From: Mycolicibacterium peregrinum
Lineage (GTDB): Bacteria > Actinomycetota > Actinomycetes > Mycobacteriales > Mycobacteriaceae
Reading direction: 5' to 3'
DNA: 64,000 nucleotides
Assembly: GCF_002102345.1 (NCBI RefSeq)
Contig: NZ_LQPP01000016.1
Coordinates: 186,001 to 250,000 of the forward strand
Shown here: positions 10,679 through 18,834 of the stretch, piece by piece
Layout of the letters: every line of letters starts with the position of its first letter
Numbering within the stretch: position 1 is the first letter of the stretch
Translations under genes and position numbers: made by a program
The notes under the pieces: generated by a model
What the model was told of the DNA's origin: nothing
The model's database searches: none
Seen by the model: only the letters and a program-made list of their open reading frames with translations

Positions 10679-11500
10679 TTACCGATTGGTAGCTTGCGGG
10701 TCGGTGGCCCCCGCTACCTGACTGGCCATGGCAGCCCCCACGATGCCTGCGGTGTTGAGGAGAGCGGCAGGCACGATCGGGGTTCGGATCTTCAGCAGTG
10801 GTAGCCACTTGTCCGACTTGCGGCTGATGCCGCCGCCGGCGATGAACAGGTCTGGCCAGATCGCGTTCTCGATCGTCACCAGCACCTTGTTCACCTCTTC
10901 GCTCCAGCGCGCGTAACTCCAGTCCTTGCGCTCTTTGACCGACGACGCGGCGCGGTGCTCGGCTTCCTTGCCGTCGACCTGCAGGTGGCCAAACTCGGTG
11001 TTGGGCAACAACACCCCGTTGTGGATCACCGCCGAGCCGATACCGGTGCCGAAGGTCAGGAGCACCACGACACCGGAGTTGTCCTTGCCCGCGCCGTAGT
11101 GTTCCTCGGCCAGGCCGGCGGCGTCGGCGTCGTTGAGTACGCGCACCGGCAGTCCGCCGAGCGCGGCACTGATCACCTCGGAGGCATTGACGCCGATCCA
11201 GCCCTTGTCGACATTGGCAGCGGTGCGCACGATGCCTTCGGTGACCACCCCCGGATAGGTGACGCCCACCTTGCCGGTCCAGCCGAACTCGGCCACCACC
11301 GCAGCCACCGTCTTCGCCACCGATTCCGGGGTGGACGGCTGCGGCGTGTCGAGCTTGAACCGCTCGCCGATGAGTTGGCCGGTGTCGAGGTCGACGATGC
11401 CGCCCTTGATCCCGCTGCCGCCGACGTCGACGCCGAATCCGCGGCGTTGGGGCGCTTCGGAGGAAACCGGATCTGCCGCGGGCGCGTCGGGTGCGGTCAT
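10679..11500 (-). CDS. ppgK: Polyphosphate glucokinase
   Basis: A 273-residue ROK-family kinase that phosphorylates glucose using polyphosphate or ATP. The phosphate loop is GFGVDVGGSGIKGGIVDLDTG near residue 20. The polyphosphate-side and sugar-binding motifs follow: NVDKGWIG, VLNDADAAGLAE (catalytic Asp) and LLTFGTGIGSAV. The length matches M. tuberculosis PpgK (about 265). The ATG at 11500 has AAGGAG at about five bases; the frame extends upstream to 11848 only by overlapping suhB antisense. It lies upstream of sigA on the same strand and divergent from suhB, the arrangement found in other mycobacteria. Confidence 0.95.
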   Translation of the reverse strand: MTAPDAPAADPVSSEAPQRRGFGVDVGGSGIKGGIVDLDTGQLIGERFKLDTPQPSTPESVAKTVAAVVAEFGWTGKVGVTYPGVVTEGIVRTAANVDKGWIGVNASEVISAALGGLPVRVLNDADAAGLAEEHYGAGKDNSGVVVLLTFGTGIGSAVIHNGVLLPNTEFGHLQVDGKEAEHRAASSVKERKDWSYARWSEEVNKVLVTIENAIWPDLFIAGGGISRKSDKWLPLLKIRTPIVPAALLNTAGIVGAAMASQVAGATDPQATNR

Positions 11501-11657
11501 GGGTGCTCCTTTGAGGGACAGGCGGTGAGGAGGCTGTCGGGCAGGGACCGGGACAAACCAAGCGCGCCCCCACCCTAGTTGTTCGCCAACGCCCGCGCGT
11601 GCGGTCCGGTATCCCCCCGGAAGCGACTTTTCCGTCGGAAGGTGTTGCGATAGAGCC

Positions 11658-12506
11658 GTGACCGACAACAGTTTCGATGCTCCCGCCCTGAAGGCGGTGG
11701 CCGAGCAACTCGCCACCGAAGCCGCAGAGTTCGTCGCGCGCCGGCGTGCCGAGGTGTTCGGCGCCGCCGCGAACTCCGACGGGGCGCCGGCCCCGGGAGC
11801 GGTGAGAGCCAAGAGCACCCCGACCGACCCCGTCACGATCGTCGACACCGAAACCGAACGGTGGCTGCGTGAGCGGTTGGCGGTGTTGCGGCCGTCGGAG
11901 GCGATCCTGGGGGAGGAGGAGGGCGGTCAGCAGGAGGGGCGTGACGGCCTGAGTTGGGTGCTCGACCCGATCGACGGCACCGTCAACTTCGTCTACGGCA
12001 TTCCGGCCTATGCGGTGTCGGTGGCCGCGCAGTACGACGGCCGGTCGGTGGCCGGGGCCGTGGCGAATGTGCCCGCCGGCGAGGTGTACTCGGCTGCCCT
12101 CGGGCACGGCGCCGAGGTGGTGCGGGCGGGAGTACGTACCCCGTTGCGGTGCAGCGCCGTCGACGAGTTGTCGATGGCGCTGGTGGGTACCGGGTTCTCC
12201 TACGATCCCGACCGGCGCGCGAGGCAGGCCGGTGTGCTGGCACACGTCCTGCCCACGGTGCGCGACGTACGCCGCATCGGTTCGTGCGCGCTCGACCTGT
12301 GCATGGTTGCCGCCGGCCGGTTGGACGCCTATTACGAAGAGGACGTCCAGGTCTGGGACTGGGCCGCCGCGGCGCTGATCGCGGCCGAGGCGGGGGCGAC
12401 GGTGTGGTTGCCGACCACACCTGGCGCCGAATACGCGGCGGCGTCTGCGCCGGGGATCGCCGAGGGTCTGCGGGACGCGTTAGCAGGCGGCGGTATGGAT
12501 CTTTGA
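11658..12506 (+). CDS. suhB: Inositol-1-monophosphatase family protein
   Basis: A 282-residue Mg-dependent phosphatase of the IMPase/SuhB family, which yields free inositol for phosphatidylinositol, PIMs and mycothiol. Metal ligands are visible in GEEEGG near residue 80 and in WVLDPIDGTVNFVYG near residue 100. The C-terminal signature is VWDWAAAALIAAEAGATVWL. The GTG at 11658 is the only good start. It is divergent from ppgK. Its last 27 bases overlap the end of cei on the opposite strand, so the two transcripts are partly antisense. Confidence 0.93.
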   Translation: MTDNSFDAPALKAVAEQLATEAAEFVARRRAEVFGAAANSDGAPAPGAVRAKSTPTDPVTIVDTETERWLRERLAVLRPSEAILGEEEGGQQEGRDGLSWVLDPIDGTVNFVYGIPAYAVSVAAQYDGRSVAGAVANVPAGEVYSAALGHGAEVVRAGVRTPLRCSAVDELSMALVGTGFSYDPDRRARQAGVLAHVLPTVRDVRRIGSCALDLCMVAAGRLDAYYEEDVQVWDWAAAALIAAEAGATVWLPTTPGAEYAAASAPGIAEGLRDALAGGGMDL

Positions 12507-13130
12507 CAGGAGTGCGGAATCTGACGGCGCGGTGGCGTCGGGTCGCAGGCTGGCCAGCACGGCCCTGATGTCGTCGTTGCTGGCGAGTTCACTGAACTCT
12601 GTGCCGAGGGCCAGATCGACTGTGGCGTCCGGCCTTTCGTCCTGGAAGAGCTCGGTGCACGGGGCCACCAGCCAGACCGATGCGGCAGCGGCGCGGCCGG
12701 ATGGGCCGAACCGGATCTGGCCCTGGCATTCCAGCCGGGTGTTGGCGTAGATCGGGTCGTTGGCGGCCTCGGGTTGGGCGAAGCCCAGATCCCGGAGCGC
12801 GCCGGCCACCTCGCCGGCCTGCCCGCCCTGGCCGCTGGCGTTGAGCACCCGGATCCTGGTCTCGGCCAACGGGGCCGGCGTGACGTCGGTCATCGCCGAG
12901 AAGGCCACCTGTTCGCCCAGCTTCGGGGCCGCCGGATCAGCTGCGGGCGGCGGGTTGTTGCAGACCGTGGCCACGTGCACATCGGTCGGTTGGTTGAGCG
13001 CGATGATCCACACGATCATCGTCACCACCGCGAGTGCGACGAACAGCACGATGCCAGGAACGAAACTGCGCCGACGGAACGGTCGACCGTGTCGGTCGAA
13101 GGCGGTGCCATCGGTGATTTGCGCGACCAC
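12480..13130 (-). CDS. cei: Cell envelope integrity protein Cei (LytR_C domain)
   Basis: A 216-residue membrane-anchored protein equivalent to Rv2700. Residues 20-45 (FVPGIVLFVALAVVTMIVWIIAL) form one transmembrane helix after a short basic N-terminus. The outside part carries a LytR_C fold beginning ETRIRVLNASGQGGQAGEVAGAL. Four cysteines, including CNNPP and the C-terminal AAC, may form disulphides. In M. tuberculosis this gene is needed for envelope integrity and virulence (known for the family, not seen here). The GTG at 13130 gives the expected length. It is divergent from the DUF4193 gene with a CRP site in the gap, and its 3' end overlaps suhB. Confidence 0.9.
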   Translation of the reverse strand: MVAQITDGTAFDRHGRPFRRRSFVPGIVLFVALAVVTMIVWIIALNQPTDVHVATVCNNPPPAADPAAPKLGEQVAFSAMTDVTPAPLAETRIRVLNASGQGGQAGEVAGALRDLGFAQPEAANDPIYANTRLECQGQIRFGPSGRAAAASVWLVAPCTELFQDERPDATVDLALGTEFSELASNDDIRAVLASLRPDATAPSDSALLSKIHTAAC

Positions 13131-13182
13131 ACATGCACTCTAAGGGCAACGGTGTTCGCTGACGCAGCAGAGCTCAGACGGT

Positions 13183-13202
13183 AGTGTGATGTAAATCACA
13201 CT
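13183..13202. promoter_or_regulatory. CRP (cAMP receptor protein) binding site
   Basis: AGTGTGATGTAAATCACACT is a perfect seven-base-arm palindrome with a six-base spacer and contains TGTGA-N6-TCACA, the mycobacterial Crp (Rv3676-type) consensus, without mismatch. It lies 93 bases before the DUF4193 start and 52 bases before the cei start, so it could regulate either divergent gene. Confidence 0.85.
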
Positions 13203-13295
13203 GAAACGTGTGGCAATACGGGCACGAATCATTTGGGGAATGCGTTCGACGCTGGTACAAAGCTCTGCTGCAAGGTAAGGGAGGGGACACAGACG

Positions 13296-13598
13296 ATGGC
13301 TACCGACTACGACGCTCCGCGGCGTTCCGAAGCAGACGAGGTTTCTGAGGATTCGCTCGAGGAGCTCAAGGCCCGGCGCAACGAGGCACAGTCCGCCGTG
13401 GTGGATGTCGATGAATCAGAATCAGCCGAGTCGTTCGAGCTGCCGGGCGCAGACCTGTCCGGCGAGGAACTGTCGGTACGGGTGGTCCCGAAGCAGGCCG
13501 ACGAGTTCACCTGCTCCAGCTGCTTCCTGGTGCATCACCGGAGCCGGCTGGCAAGCGAGAAGAACGGCGTGATGATCTGCACGGACTGCGCCGCCTGA
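13296..13598 (+). CDS. DUF4193 zinc-ribbon protein
   Basis: Exactly 100 residues, the length of Rv2699c. The N-terminal two thirds are acidic and probably disordered (RRSEADEVSEDSLEELKARRNEAQ). The C-terminus is a likely zinc ribbon: CSSC about 25 residues before CTDC. The ATG at 13296 follows GGGAGGGG; the longer frame from 13233 has no ribosome site. The function is unknown; the family is confined to Actinobacteria and strongly conserved in mycobacteria. A consensus CRP box stands upstream, so expression probably responds to cAMP. Confidence 0.92.
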   Translation: MATDYDAPRRSEADEVSEDSLEELKARRNEAQSAVVDVDESESAESFELPGADLSGEELSVRVVPKQADEFTCSSCFLVHHRSRLASEKNGVMICTDCAA

Positions 13599-13601
13599 TC
13601 G

Positions 13602-13692
13602 GCGGCTCAGCCGCTGGAGCTGGATTCGCGGCTCAGCCGCTGGAGCTGGATTCGCGGCTCAGCCGCTGGAGCTGGATTCGCGGCTCAGCCGC
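13602..13692. repeat. Tandem 26-base repeat, 3.5 copies
   Basis: A 26-base unit (GCGGCTCAGCCGCTGGAGCT plus GGATTC) is repeated without change at 13602-13627, 13628-13653 and 13654-13679, then a 13-base partial copy at 13680-13692. Each unit begins with the near-palindrome CGGCTCAGCCG. The partial copy contains the stop codon of the DUF3093 gene, so the array looks like a duplication of that gene end. It fills the gap between two convergent genes. Confidence 0.9.
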
Positions 13693-14164
13693 GGAGCGCC
13701 GCCAGGACGCGATCCGGATGCCTCGAACTGATCAACCAGTACGGGGTGGGGTCATCTGGATCGTCGAGCACCACCAGCACCATCGGGCCAACCCAGGCCC
13801 GATGCACCACGTAGGCGGCGGGATCGAGCTGACGGCCCAGCGCCGCCGATTTCGCCGACCGCGGGACCTCCGCGGCGCGCGAGATGACGCTCGTCGGCAG
13901 GTGCGCATCACCGATCCACAACTCGGTTTCGCCCCCGCTGTCGCGCACGACCTTCAACTCGGTCTTGCTGAACCACATCAGCACCGCGGCCGCCACGCCG
14001 AAGAGCAGTACGTACGGCAACCACGCCGGGATCGCCGGCGCGGCCAGCCCGATCTCGAAGGCGATCACTCCTGCCAGCACCGCAGCGGGCAGCGACCACC
14101 ACCAGGGCACCCACAAACGTTCGCGGTAGTGAACGCTTTGGGCGGTTGCGCGCGTGTCTGACAC
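13685..14164 (-). CDS. DUF3093 membrane protein
   Basis: A 159-residue protein equivalent to Rv2698. It has two transmembrane helices near the N-terminus ([20 protein letters not shown] and [18 protein letters not shown]), then a soluble domain with [10 protein letters not shown] and a C-terminal [20 protein letters not shown] motif. The role is unknown. I use the GTG at 14164, preceded by TACTCT seven bases upstream, as for a leaderless transcript; a longer frame reaches 14197 but overlaps dut. It is divergent from dut with only 25 bases between the start codons. Confidence 0.88.
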   Translation of the reverse strand: MSDTRATAQSVHYRERLWVPWWWSLPAAVLAGVIAFEIGLAAPAIPAWLPYVLLFGVAAAVLMWFSKTELKVVRDSGGETELWIGDAHLPTSVISRAAEVPRSAKSAALGRQLDPAAYVVHRAWVGPMVLVVLDDPDDPTPYWLISSRHPDRVLAALRG

Positions 14165-14171
14165 GCGGCTC

Positions 14172-14181
14172 AGAGTAATCT
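14172..14181. promoter_or_regulatory. Overlapping divergent -10 elements of dut and DUF3093 gene
   Basis: On the plus strand TAATCT (14176-14181) lies eight bases before the dut GTG. On the minus strand TACTCT (14177 back to 14172) lies seven bases before the DUF3093 GTG. The two -10 hexamers share two base pairs, so both transcripts would be leaderless and their promoters mutually exclusive. Confidence 0.6.
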
Positions 14182-14189
14182 GTGACGTC

Positions 14190-14654
14190 GTGTCCACCTC
14201 TCTAGCGGTCGTCCGATTGGACCGCGAACTACCGATGCCCAGCCGGGCGCACGATGGTGACGCGGGCGTAGACCTCTACAGCGCGCGCGATGTCGAGCTG
14301 GCCCCCGGGCAGCGGGAGCTCGTGCCCACCGGCATCGCCATGGCCATCCCGCACGGAATGGTGGGCCTGATTCACCCGCGTTCGGGTTTGGCTGCACGCG
14401 TGGGTCTTTCGATCGTCAACAGCCCGGGCACCGTTGACGCCGGCTACCGCGGTGAGATCAAGGTCTCGCTGATCAACCTCGATCCGGACACGCCGATCGT
14501 GATCAACCGGGGTGACCGGATTGCCCAGCTACTGGTTCAGCGGGTAGAACTGCCCGAGTTGGTCGAAGTGACCTCCTTCGACGAGGCGGGCCTGGCTGAC
14601 ACCTCCCGTGGCGATGGCGGCCACGGTTCCTCCGGCGGACATGCGAGTTTGTGA
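14190..14654 (+). CDS. dut: dUTP pyrophosphatase
   Basis: A trimeric dUTPase of 154 residues that removes dUTP and supplies dUMP for thymidylate synthesis. All five motifs are present: [10 protein letters not shown] (motif 1), PRSGLA (2), [11 protein letters not shown] (3), RGDRIAQLL (4), and the glycine-rich [16 protein letters not shown] tail (5), which ends with the form typical of mycobacteria. The GTG at 14190 gives the same length as the M. tuberculosis enzyme. The stop overlaps the start of the DUF3710 gene by one base, so the two are one operon. Confidence 0.97.
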   Translation: MSTSLAVVRLDRELPMPSRAHDGDAGVDLYSARDVELAPGQRELVPTGIAMAIPHGMVGLIHPRSGLAARVGLSIVNSPGTVDAGYRGEIKVSLINLDPDTPIVINRGDRIAQLLVQRVELPELVEVTSFDEAGLADTSRGDGGHGSSGGHASL

Positions 14655-15454
14655 TGGCATTCGGAAAACGCAAGAACAACGATTCGGCAGACGACACGGC
14701 TGATGCGCAGGTTGTCGAACAACCGGCTGCGGCAGAAACGACTGACGAGGACCAGGGCGACGACTGGGCCGATGACCAGGGCCCGTTCGACGTCGAGGAC
14801 TTCGACGACCCTGCCGTCGCGGTGCAGGGTCGGCTCGACCTCGGCTCGGTGTTGATCCCCATGCCCGACGGCGGCCAGGTGCAGGTTGAGCTCAACGAGG
14901 CCGGGGCGCCCAGCGCGGTCTGGGTGGTGACCCCCAACGGACGTTTCACCATCGCCGCCTACGCCGCGCCCAAGAGCGCGGGCCTGTGGCGTGAGGTGGC
15001 CGGTGAACTGGCCGAGTCGCTGCGCAAGGACGCCAGCTCCGTGGCCATCCAGGACGGCCCGTGGGGCCGCGAGGTGGTCGGCTCGGGCAATGGCGGTGTG
15101 GTGCGGTTCATCGGCGTCGACGGCTACCGCTGGATGGTGCGCTGTGTGGTCAACGGCGCCCCGGAGACCATCGACGCGCTGGCGGACGAGGCCCGGGCAT
15201 CATTGGCTGACACCGTGATTCGTCGCGGGGACACACCCCTGCCGGTACGGACACCGCTGCAGGTGGAGCTGCCCGAGCCGATGGCCGCCCAGCTTCAGGC
15301 TGCGGCACAGCAGGCCGCGATGCAGCAGGCCGCGCAGCAGCTCGCAGCCACGTCACAGACCCCGCCGCAGGACCAGCCGCCGGCCGAGCCGGTGGCCCGT
15401 CGCAGTGTGCAGGGCTCGGCCATGCAGCAGCTGCGCACCATCACCGGCGGCTGA
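14654..15454 (+). CDS. DUF3710 family protein
   Basis: A 266-residue protein equivalent to Rv2696c, of unknown function. The N-terminus is charged and acidic (FGKRKNNDSADD, then about 40 residues rich in Asp/Glu). A globular core runs from about residue 55 to 195 (GSVLIPMPDGGQVQVELNEAG, GPWGREVVGSGNGGVVRFIGVDGYRWMVRC). The tail is Gln/Ala-rich (QLQAAAQQAAMQQAAQQL), likely disordered. ATG at 14654 shares a base with the dut stop. No membrane segment is seen. Confidence 0.9.
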   Translation: MAFGKRKNNDSADDTADAQVVEQPAAAETTDEDQGDDWADDQGPFDVEDFDDPAVAVQGRLDLGSVLIPMPDGGQVQVELNEAGAPSAVWVVTPNGRFTIAAYAAPKSAGLWREVAGELAESLRKDASSVAIQDGPWGREVVGSGNGGVVRFIGVDGYRWMVRCVVNGAPETIDALADEARASLADTVIRRGDTPLPVRTPLQVELPEPMAAQLQAAAQQAAMQQAAQQLAATSQTPPQDQPPAEPVARRSVQGSAMQQLRTITGG

Positions 15455-15460
15455 GACCCC

Positions 15461-16180
15461 TCAGCTCGCGACGGTGTCGCTGGCGGCCTCCTGCAGCGCC
15501 GCCACACATGCGGCGCCCAGGACGCCGGTATCGAGGCCCATCTGTTCGAGCGTGACCGAGCGCAGCGCTGCCTGCGGTGCGGCGGTCACCCATTCGTAGC
15601 CGACCTCGGCCGGGTGCACCGGATCGTCGGTTGCCACGGCGACGCCCATCGGTATCCGAAGTTGTTCGAGTTCGGCACTGCCGGGTGCGCGGTAACCGGC
15701 CGCTTCCTCCATCGCGTCGGGCAGGGTGGGCCACTGGCCCACCCAAGAACGGGCCAGCTCGTCGGCGAGCCACGCCGGGCTGGAAGCCCGCATCTGGGCC
15801 ACCGTGGCCGCCAGCCCGTCCCGGCGCAGCAGATCCGCCGACTGTCGGGCCAACAGCGCGGCGGGGGCGTGCTGGGAGGTTCCCGTCCACGGCGGCAGGG
15901 CAGCCAGCACCGCCACGGCCCGACCGGGATGGTCCAACGCCCACCGCACCGCCACGACGGCGCCGATGGACACTCCGCCGACCGCGATGGGGCCCGACCG
16001 GGCGGCGTCGTCCAGCGCCTGCAGATAGCCGTCGACGAGCCGGTCCGGAGTCGGCGGCGGAGTCACCACCAGCGCGCCGGCATCATGCAGCGCATCGGAA
16101 AAGGCCCGGTAGACGTAGTTGTCGTCGGACCCGGTACCGGGCAGGAGAACGGTTGGGACACCGCGCAGAATGACGCTCAT
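15461..16180 (-). CDS. Alpha/beta hydrolase (Rv2695-like)
   Basis: A 239-residue single-domain alpha/beta hydrolase. It opens with PTVLLPGTGSDDNY (oxyanion region), then IAVGGVSIGAVVAVRWALDHP, where GVSIG is the nucleophile elbow near residue 90, and later AVATDDPVHP, likely carrying the acid residue. The final His is in a less clear position. Substrate unknown. ATG at 16180 is preferred to the GTG one codon before it. It is convergent with the DUF3710 gene, six bases apart. Confidence 0.85.
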   Translation of the reverse strand: MSVILRGVPTVLLPGTGSDDNYVYRAFSDALHDAGALVVTPPPTPDRLVDGYLQALDDAARSGPIAVGGVSIGAVVAVRWALDHPGRAVAVLAALPPWTGTSQHAPAALLARQSADLLRRDGLAATVAQMRASSPAWLADELARSWVGQWPTLPDAMEEAAGYRAPGSAELEQLRIPMGVAVATDDPVHPAEVGYEWVTAAPQAALRSVTLEQMGLDTGVLGAACVAALQEAASDTVAS

Positions 16181-16314
16181 CACACGATCGTGCCTGCCCG
16201 GTCAAGTCGTCGGCGTGCCGACCCACACCCCACGTGGCATTCGGTGCACAAGAGGTCTACGGTGGCGTTGGTTGGGCGGATTCACAGTGGATCCGCAGAA
16301 GGTCAGGAGAGGCC

Positions 16315-16686
16315 ATGGCTACGGCCGAAGGGTATCTGCGCCGGCTTACGCGACGCCTGACGGAAGACCCCGAACAGCTTGATGTCGAAGAGCTCAGCGA
16401 TGAGGCCGCCAACACCGGCGCGCTGAAAGCGATCGACGCACAGCGCGGCCAGGAAGTGACGATGGTCGGCACCCTGCGCAGCGTGGAATGTAACGGCAAG
16501 GGGTGTTCCGGCGGCATCAAGGCCGAATTGTTCGACGGTACCGACACGGTGTTGTTGGTGTGGCTGGGACAGCGACGTATTCCGGGCATCGAGTCGGGGT
16601 GCACTCTGAGGGTGCACGGCCGGGTCGGCAAGCTGGAGAACGGCGCGAAGGCGATATACAACCCCCGCTACGAAATTCAGAAGTGA
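16315..16686 (+). CDS. OB-fold nucleic-acid-binding domain protein (Rv2694c-like)
   Basis: A 123-residue protein with an OB-fold anticodon-binding-type domain: GQEVTMVGTLRSVEC, then GIKAELFDGTDTVLLVWLGQRRIPGIESGCTLRVHGRVG. Such domains bind single-stranded nucleic acid or act in DNA replication and repair complexes; the exact role is unknown. GGAGAGG precedes the ATG at 16315. The stop overlaps the GTG of the DUF3159 gene by four bases. Confidence 0.88.
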   Translation: MATAEGYLRRLTRRLTEDPEQLDVEELSDEAANTGALKAIDAQRGQEVTMVGTLRSVECNGKGCSGGIKAELFDGTDTVLLVWLGQRRIPGIESGCTLRVHGRVGKLENGAKAIYNPRYEIQK

Positions 16687-17378
16687 GCCAGCCCGAAGAG
16701 GACACAGGCAACGCACCTGAACCCCCCGAGAGTGACCCGGCACTGACGCCTGCCCATGGCGGCGGACGTGCGGTGCTGGACCAGATGGGCGGCATCAGCG
16801 GCCTGATCTATTCGTCGCTGCCGGTGGTGGTGTTCGTCCCGGTGTCCACGGCGTTCGGCCTGATGCCGGCGATTGCCGCCGCGCTCGGCGTGGCGACACT
16901 GATCCTCATCTGGCGGTTGATCCGCCGCGAGTCCGTTCAGCCCGCGGTGTCGGGATTCTTCGCCGTGGGCGTCAGTGCCCTGATCGCCTACGTGGTGGGG
17001 GAGTCGAAAGGCTATTTCCTGCTTGGCATCTGGAGCTCGCTGGTGTACGCGGTGCTGTTCGGGGTATCGGTGATCATCCGGCGTCCGGTGGTCGGCTACA
17101 TCTGGGGTTGGGTGAACACCCACGACCGGGCCTGGCGTGACGTCCGGAAGGCCGTGATGGCATTCGACATCGCCACCCTCACCTGGGTTGCGGTGTTCGG
17201 GTCGCGGTTTCTGGTGCAGCAGTATCTGTACGACTCCGACCAGACCGGCTGGTTGGGTTTCGCACGTATCGCGATGGGCTGGCCGCTGACCGCCGTGGCC
17301 GCGCTCGTGACCTATCTGGCCATCAGGGCCGCCCAGCGCGCTGTGCACGCGCAGGACGGCGCGCACACCGCCGACTGA
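16683..17378 (+). CDS. DUF3159 integral membrane protein
   Basis: A 231-residue membrane protein equivalent to Rv2693c. After a 35-residue acidic start there are about six hydrophobic helices, for example GLIYSSLPVVVFVPVSTAFGL, AIAAALGVATLILIW and SLVYAVLFGVSVII. Charged motifs between helices (IRRPVVGYIWGW, RAWRDVRKAVMAFD) are typical of the family. GTG at 16683 overlaps the OB-fold gene stop (GTGA), so they are co-translated. No function is established. Confidence 0.88.
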   Translation: MSQPEEDTGNAPEPPESDPALTPAHGGGRAVLDQMGGISGLIYSSLPVVVFVPVSTAFGLMPAIAAALGVATLILIWRLIRRESVQPAVSGFFAVGVSALIAYVVGESKGYFLLGIWSSLVYAVLFGVSVIIRRPVVGYIWGWVNTHDRAWRDVRKAVMAFDIATLTWVAVFGSRFLVQQYLYDSDQTGWLGFARIAMGWPLTAVAALVTYLAIRAAQRAVHAQDGAHTAD

Positions 17379-17384
17379 GGCTGC

Positions 17385-18053
17385 CTAGCGCGGCGCCGGA
17401 CGCAGCAGCAGCTCGCGCAGCTCATCCTCGGACTCGGTGACCGCGACGAACAGCAGCTCGTCCCCACCCTCGAGGGGATCGTCGGATTCGGGCACGATCA
17501 CCCTGGCGCCGCGCAGGATCGTCACCAGAGCGGTGTCACGGGGCAGCTCGAGCCGTTTGACGGGCTTGCCGCCCCACGGGGTGTCGTCGGGCAGGGTGAT
17601 CTCGACCAGGTTGGCCTGCCCCTTGCGGAACTCCATCAGGCGCACGAGGTCGCCCACGGCGACAGCCTCCTCGACGAGCGAGGCGAGCATGCGCGGTGTC
17701 GACACCGCCACGTCCACACCCCAGTTCTCGTCGAACAGCCACTCGTTTCGGGGATCGTTGACGCGGGCCACCACCCGCGGCACCGCGAATTCGGTCTTGG
17801 CGAGCAGGCTGACCACCACATTGACCTTGTCGTCACCGGTGGCCGCGATCACCACGTCGAATTCCTCGAGCTTGACCGACTCCATCACGGTGAGCTCACA
17901 GGCATCGCCGAGCCGCCAGTGCGCGGCCGGGATGGCATCGACGTCGATGTGGGTGGGATTGCGCTCCAGCAGGGTCACATCGTGGTTGTTCTCGAGCAAC
18001 TCGCGGGCGATGGAGCGACCCACGGCCCCGGCCCCGGCGATGGCAACCTTCAT
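17385..18053 (-). CDS. ceoC: TrkA-type potassium uptake regulator CeoC
   Basis: A 222-residue cytosolic KTN/TrkA protein that gates K+ transport. It has an N-terminal nucleotide-binding Rossmann fold (MKVAIAGAGAVGRSIARELLENNHDVTLLER) and a C-terminal TrkA_C (RCK_C) domain with the RVIVPESDDPLEGGDELLFVA motif. The ATG at 18053 shares one base with the stop of ceoB, so the two are translated together. The fusion frame reaching 18368 is a shadow of ceoB. No Trk membrane subunit is next to it; the APC permease divergent to the pair may be its partner. Confidence 0.93.
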   Translation of the reverse strand: MKVAIAGAGAVGRSIARELLENNHDVTLLERNPTHIDVDAIPAAHWRLGDACELTVMESVKLEEFDVVIAATGDDKVNVVVSLLAKTEFAVPRVVARVNDPRNEWLFDENWGVDVAVSTPRMLASLVEEAVAVGDLVRLMEFRKGQANLVEITLPDDTPWGGKPVKRLELPRDTALVTILRGARVIVPESDDPLEGGDELLFVAVTESEDELRELLLRPAPR

Positions 18054-18727
18054 CAGTGCGACTCCAAGTCCTCGCTCGGCGGCAGCGCCGCGATGGCCAG
18101 CGCCTCGGCGATGTGCCCCGATACCGCGGCCGCGTACACCTGGTCGCCGGCCTGGATCACGGTCTTGGGCTCGGGAAGGTAGCCGTTGCCGAACCGGATC
18201 ATGAAGGCCACGCGGCCACCCGTGGCCGCCTCCAGATCGGTGACCAGGTGCCCGGCCCAATCCTGGTGCAGCGGAAGTTCGGCCACGCCCACGTTGCCCG
18301 AGGGATCGCGCCACTTGGTGGTCTCGGTCTCCCTGGTGAGCACGTTGAGCAGACGATCGGTGGTCCATGGCACGGTCGCCACGGTCGGGATCCCCAGCCG
18401 TTCGTAGACGGCAGCACGCTTGGCGTCGTAGATACGGGCCACCACGCGCTCGACGCCGAACGTCTCACGGGCCACCCGCGCCGAGATGATGTTGGAGTTG
18501 TCGCCCGAGGACACCGCGGCGAACGCCCCGGCCTCCTCGATGCCTGCGCGCAGCAGCACGTCACGGTCGAAGCCCATGCCGAGCACGCGCTCACCGGCGA
18601 ACTCCGGCGAGAGCCGGTGGAACGCGGTGGTGTCGCGATCGATGACCGCGACCTCGTGGCCGATGCGGGCCAGGCTGTCTGCGAGGGACGCGCCCACCCG
18701 GCCGCACCCCATGACGACTACACGCAC
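18053..18727 (-). CDS. ceoB: TrkA-type potassium uptake regulator CeoB
   Basis: A 224-residue paralogue of the next gene. It begins RVVVMGCGRVGASLADSLARIGHEVAVIDRD, the Rossmann motif with the acidic end for NAD, then DVLLRAGIEEAGAFAAVSSGDNSNI and a TrkA_C domain with PKTVIQAGDQVYAAAVSG. GAAAGGA lies before the GTG at 18727. With CeoC it forms the KTN pair that senses nucleotide state and controls a K+ permease. It is divergent from the Rv2690c-type permease. Confidence 0.93.
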   Translation of the reverse strand: MRVVVMGCGRVGASLADSLARIGHEVAVIDRDTTAFHRLSPEFAGERVLGMGFDRDVLLRAGIEEAGAFAAVSSGDNSNIISARVARETFGVERVVARIYDAKRAAVYERLGIPTVATVPWTTDRLLNVLTRETETTKWRDPSGNVGVAELPLHQDWAGHLVTDLEAATGGRVAFMIRFGNGYLPEPKTVIQAGDQVYAAAVSGHIAEALAIAALPPSEDLESH

Positions 18728-18834
18728 CCGACGGTCCTTTCCGGTGACAGAGGAGCGCTGTTGCGCTTAACCGTTGCACTCGAACGCTACAGCTTTGTGA
18801 CGACTTTTCGTGTTCGGGCTTAGTCTTGGCTCTC

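Noticed and set aside
10578..12245. A 555-codon open frame antisense to ppgK
   Set aside because: It covers ppgK and suhB on the wrong phase, has no domain, and is full of Arg/His/Gly repeats as expected of a high-GC shadow frame.
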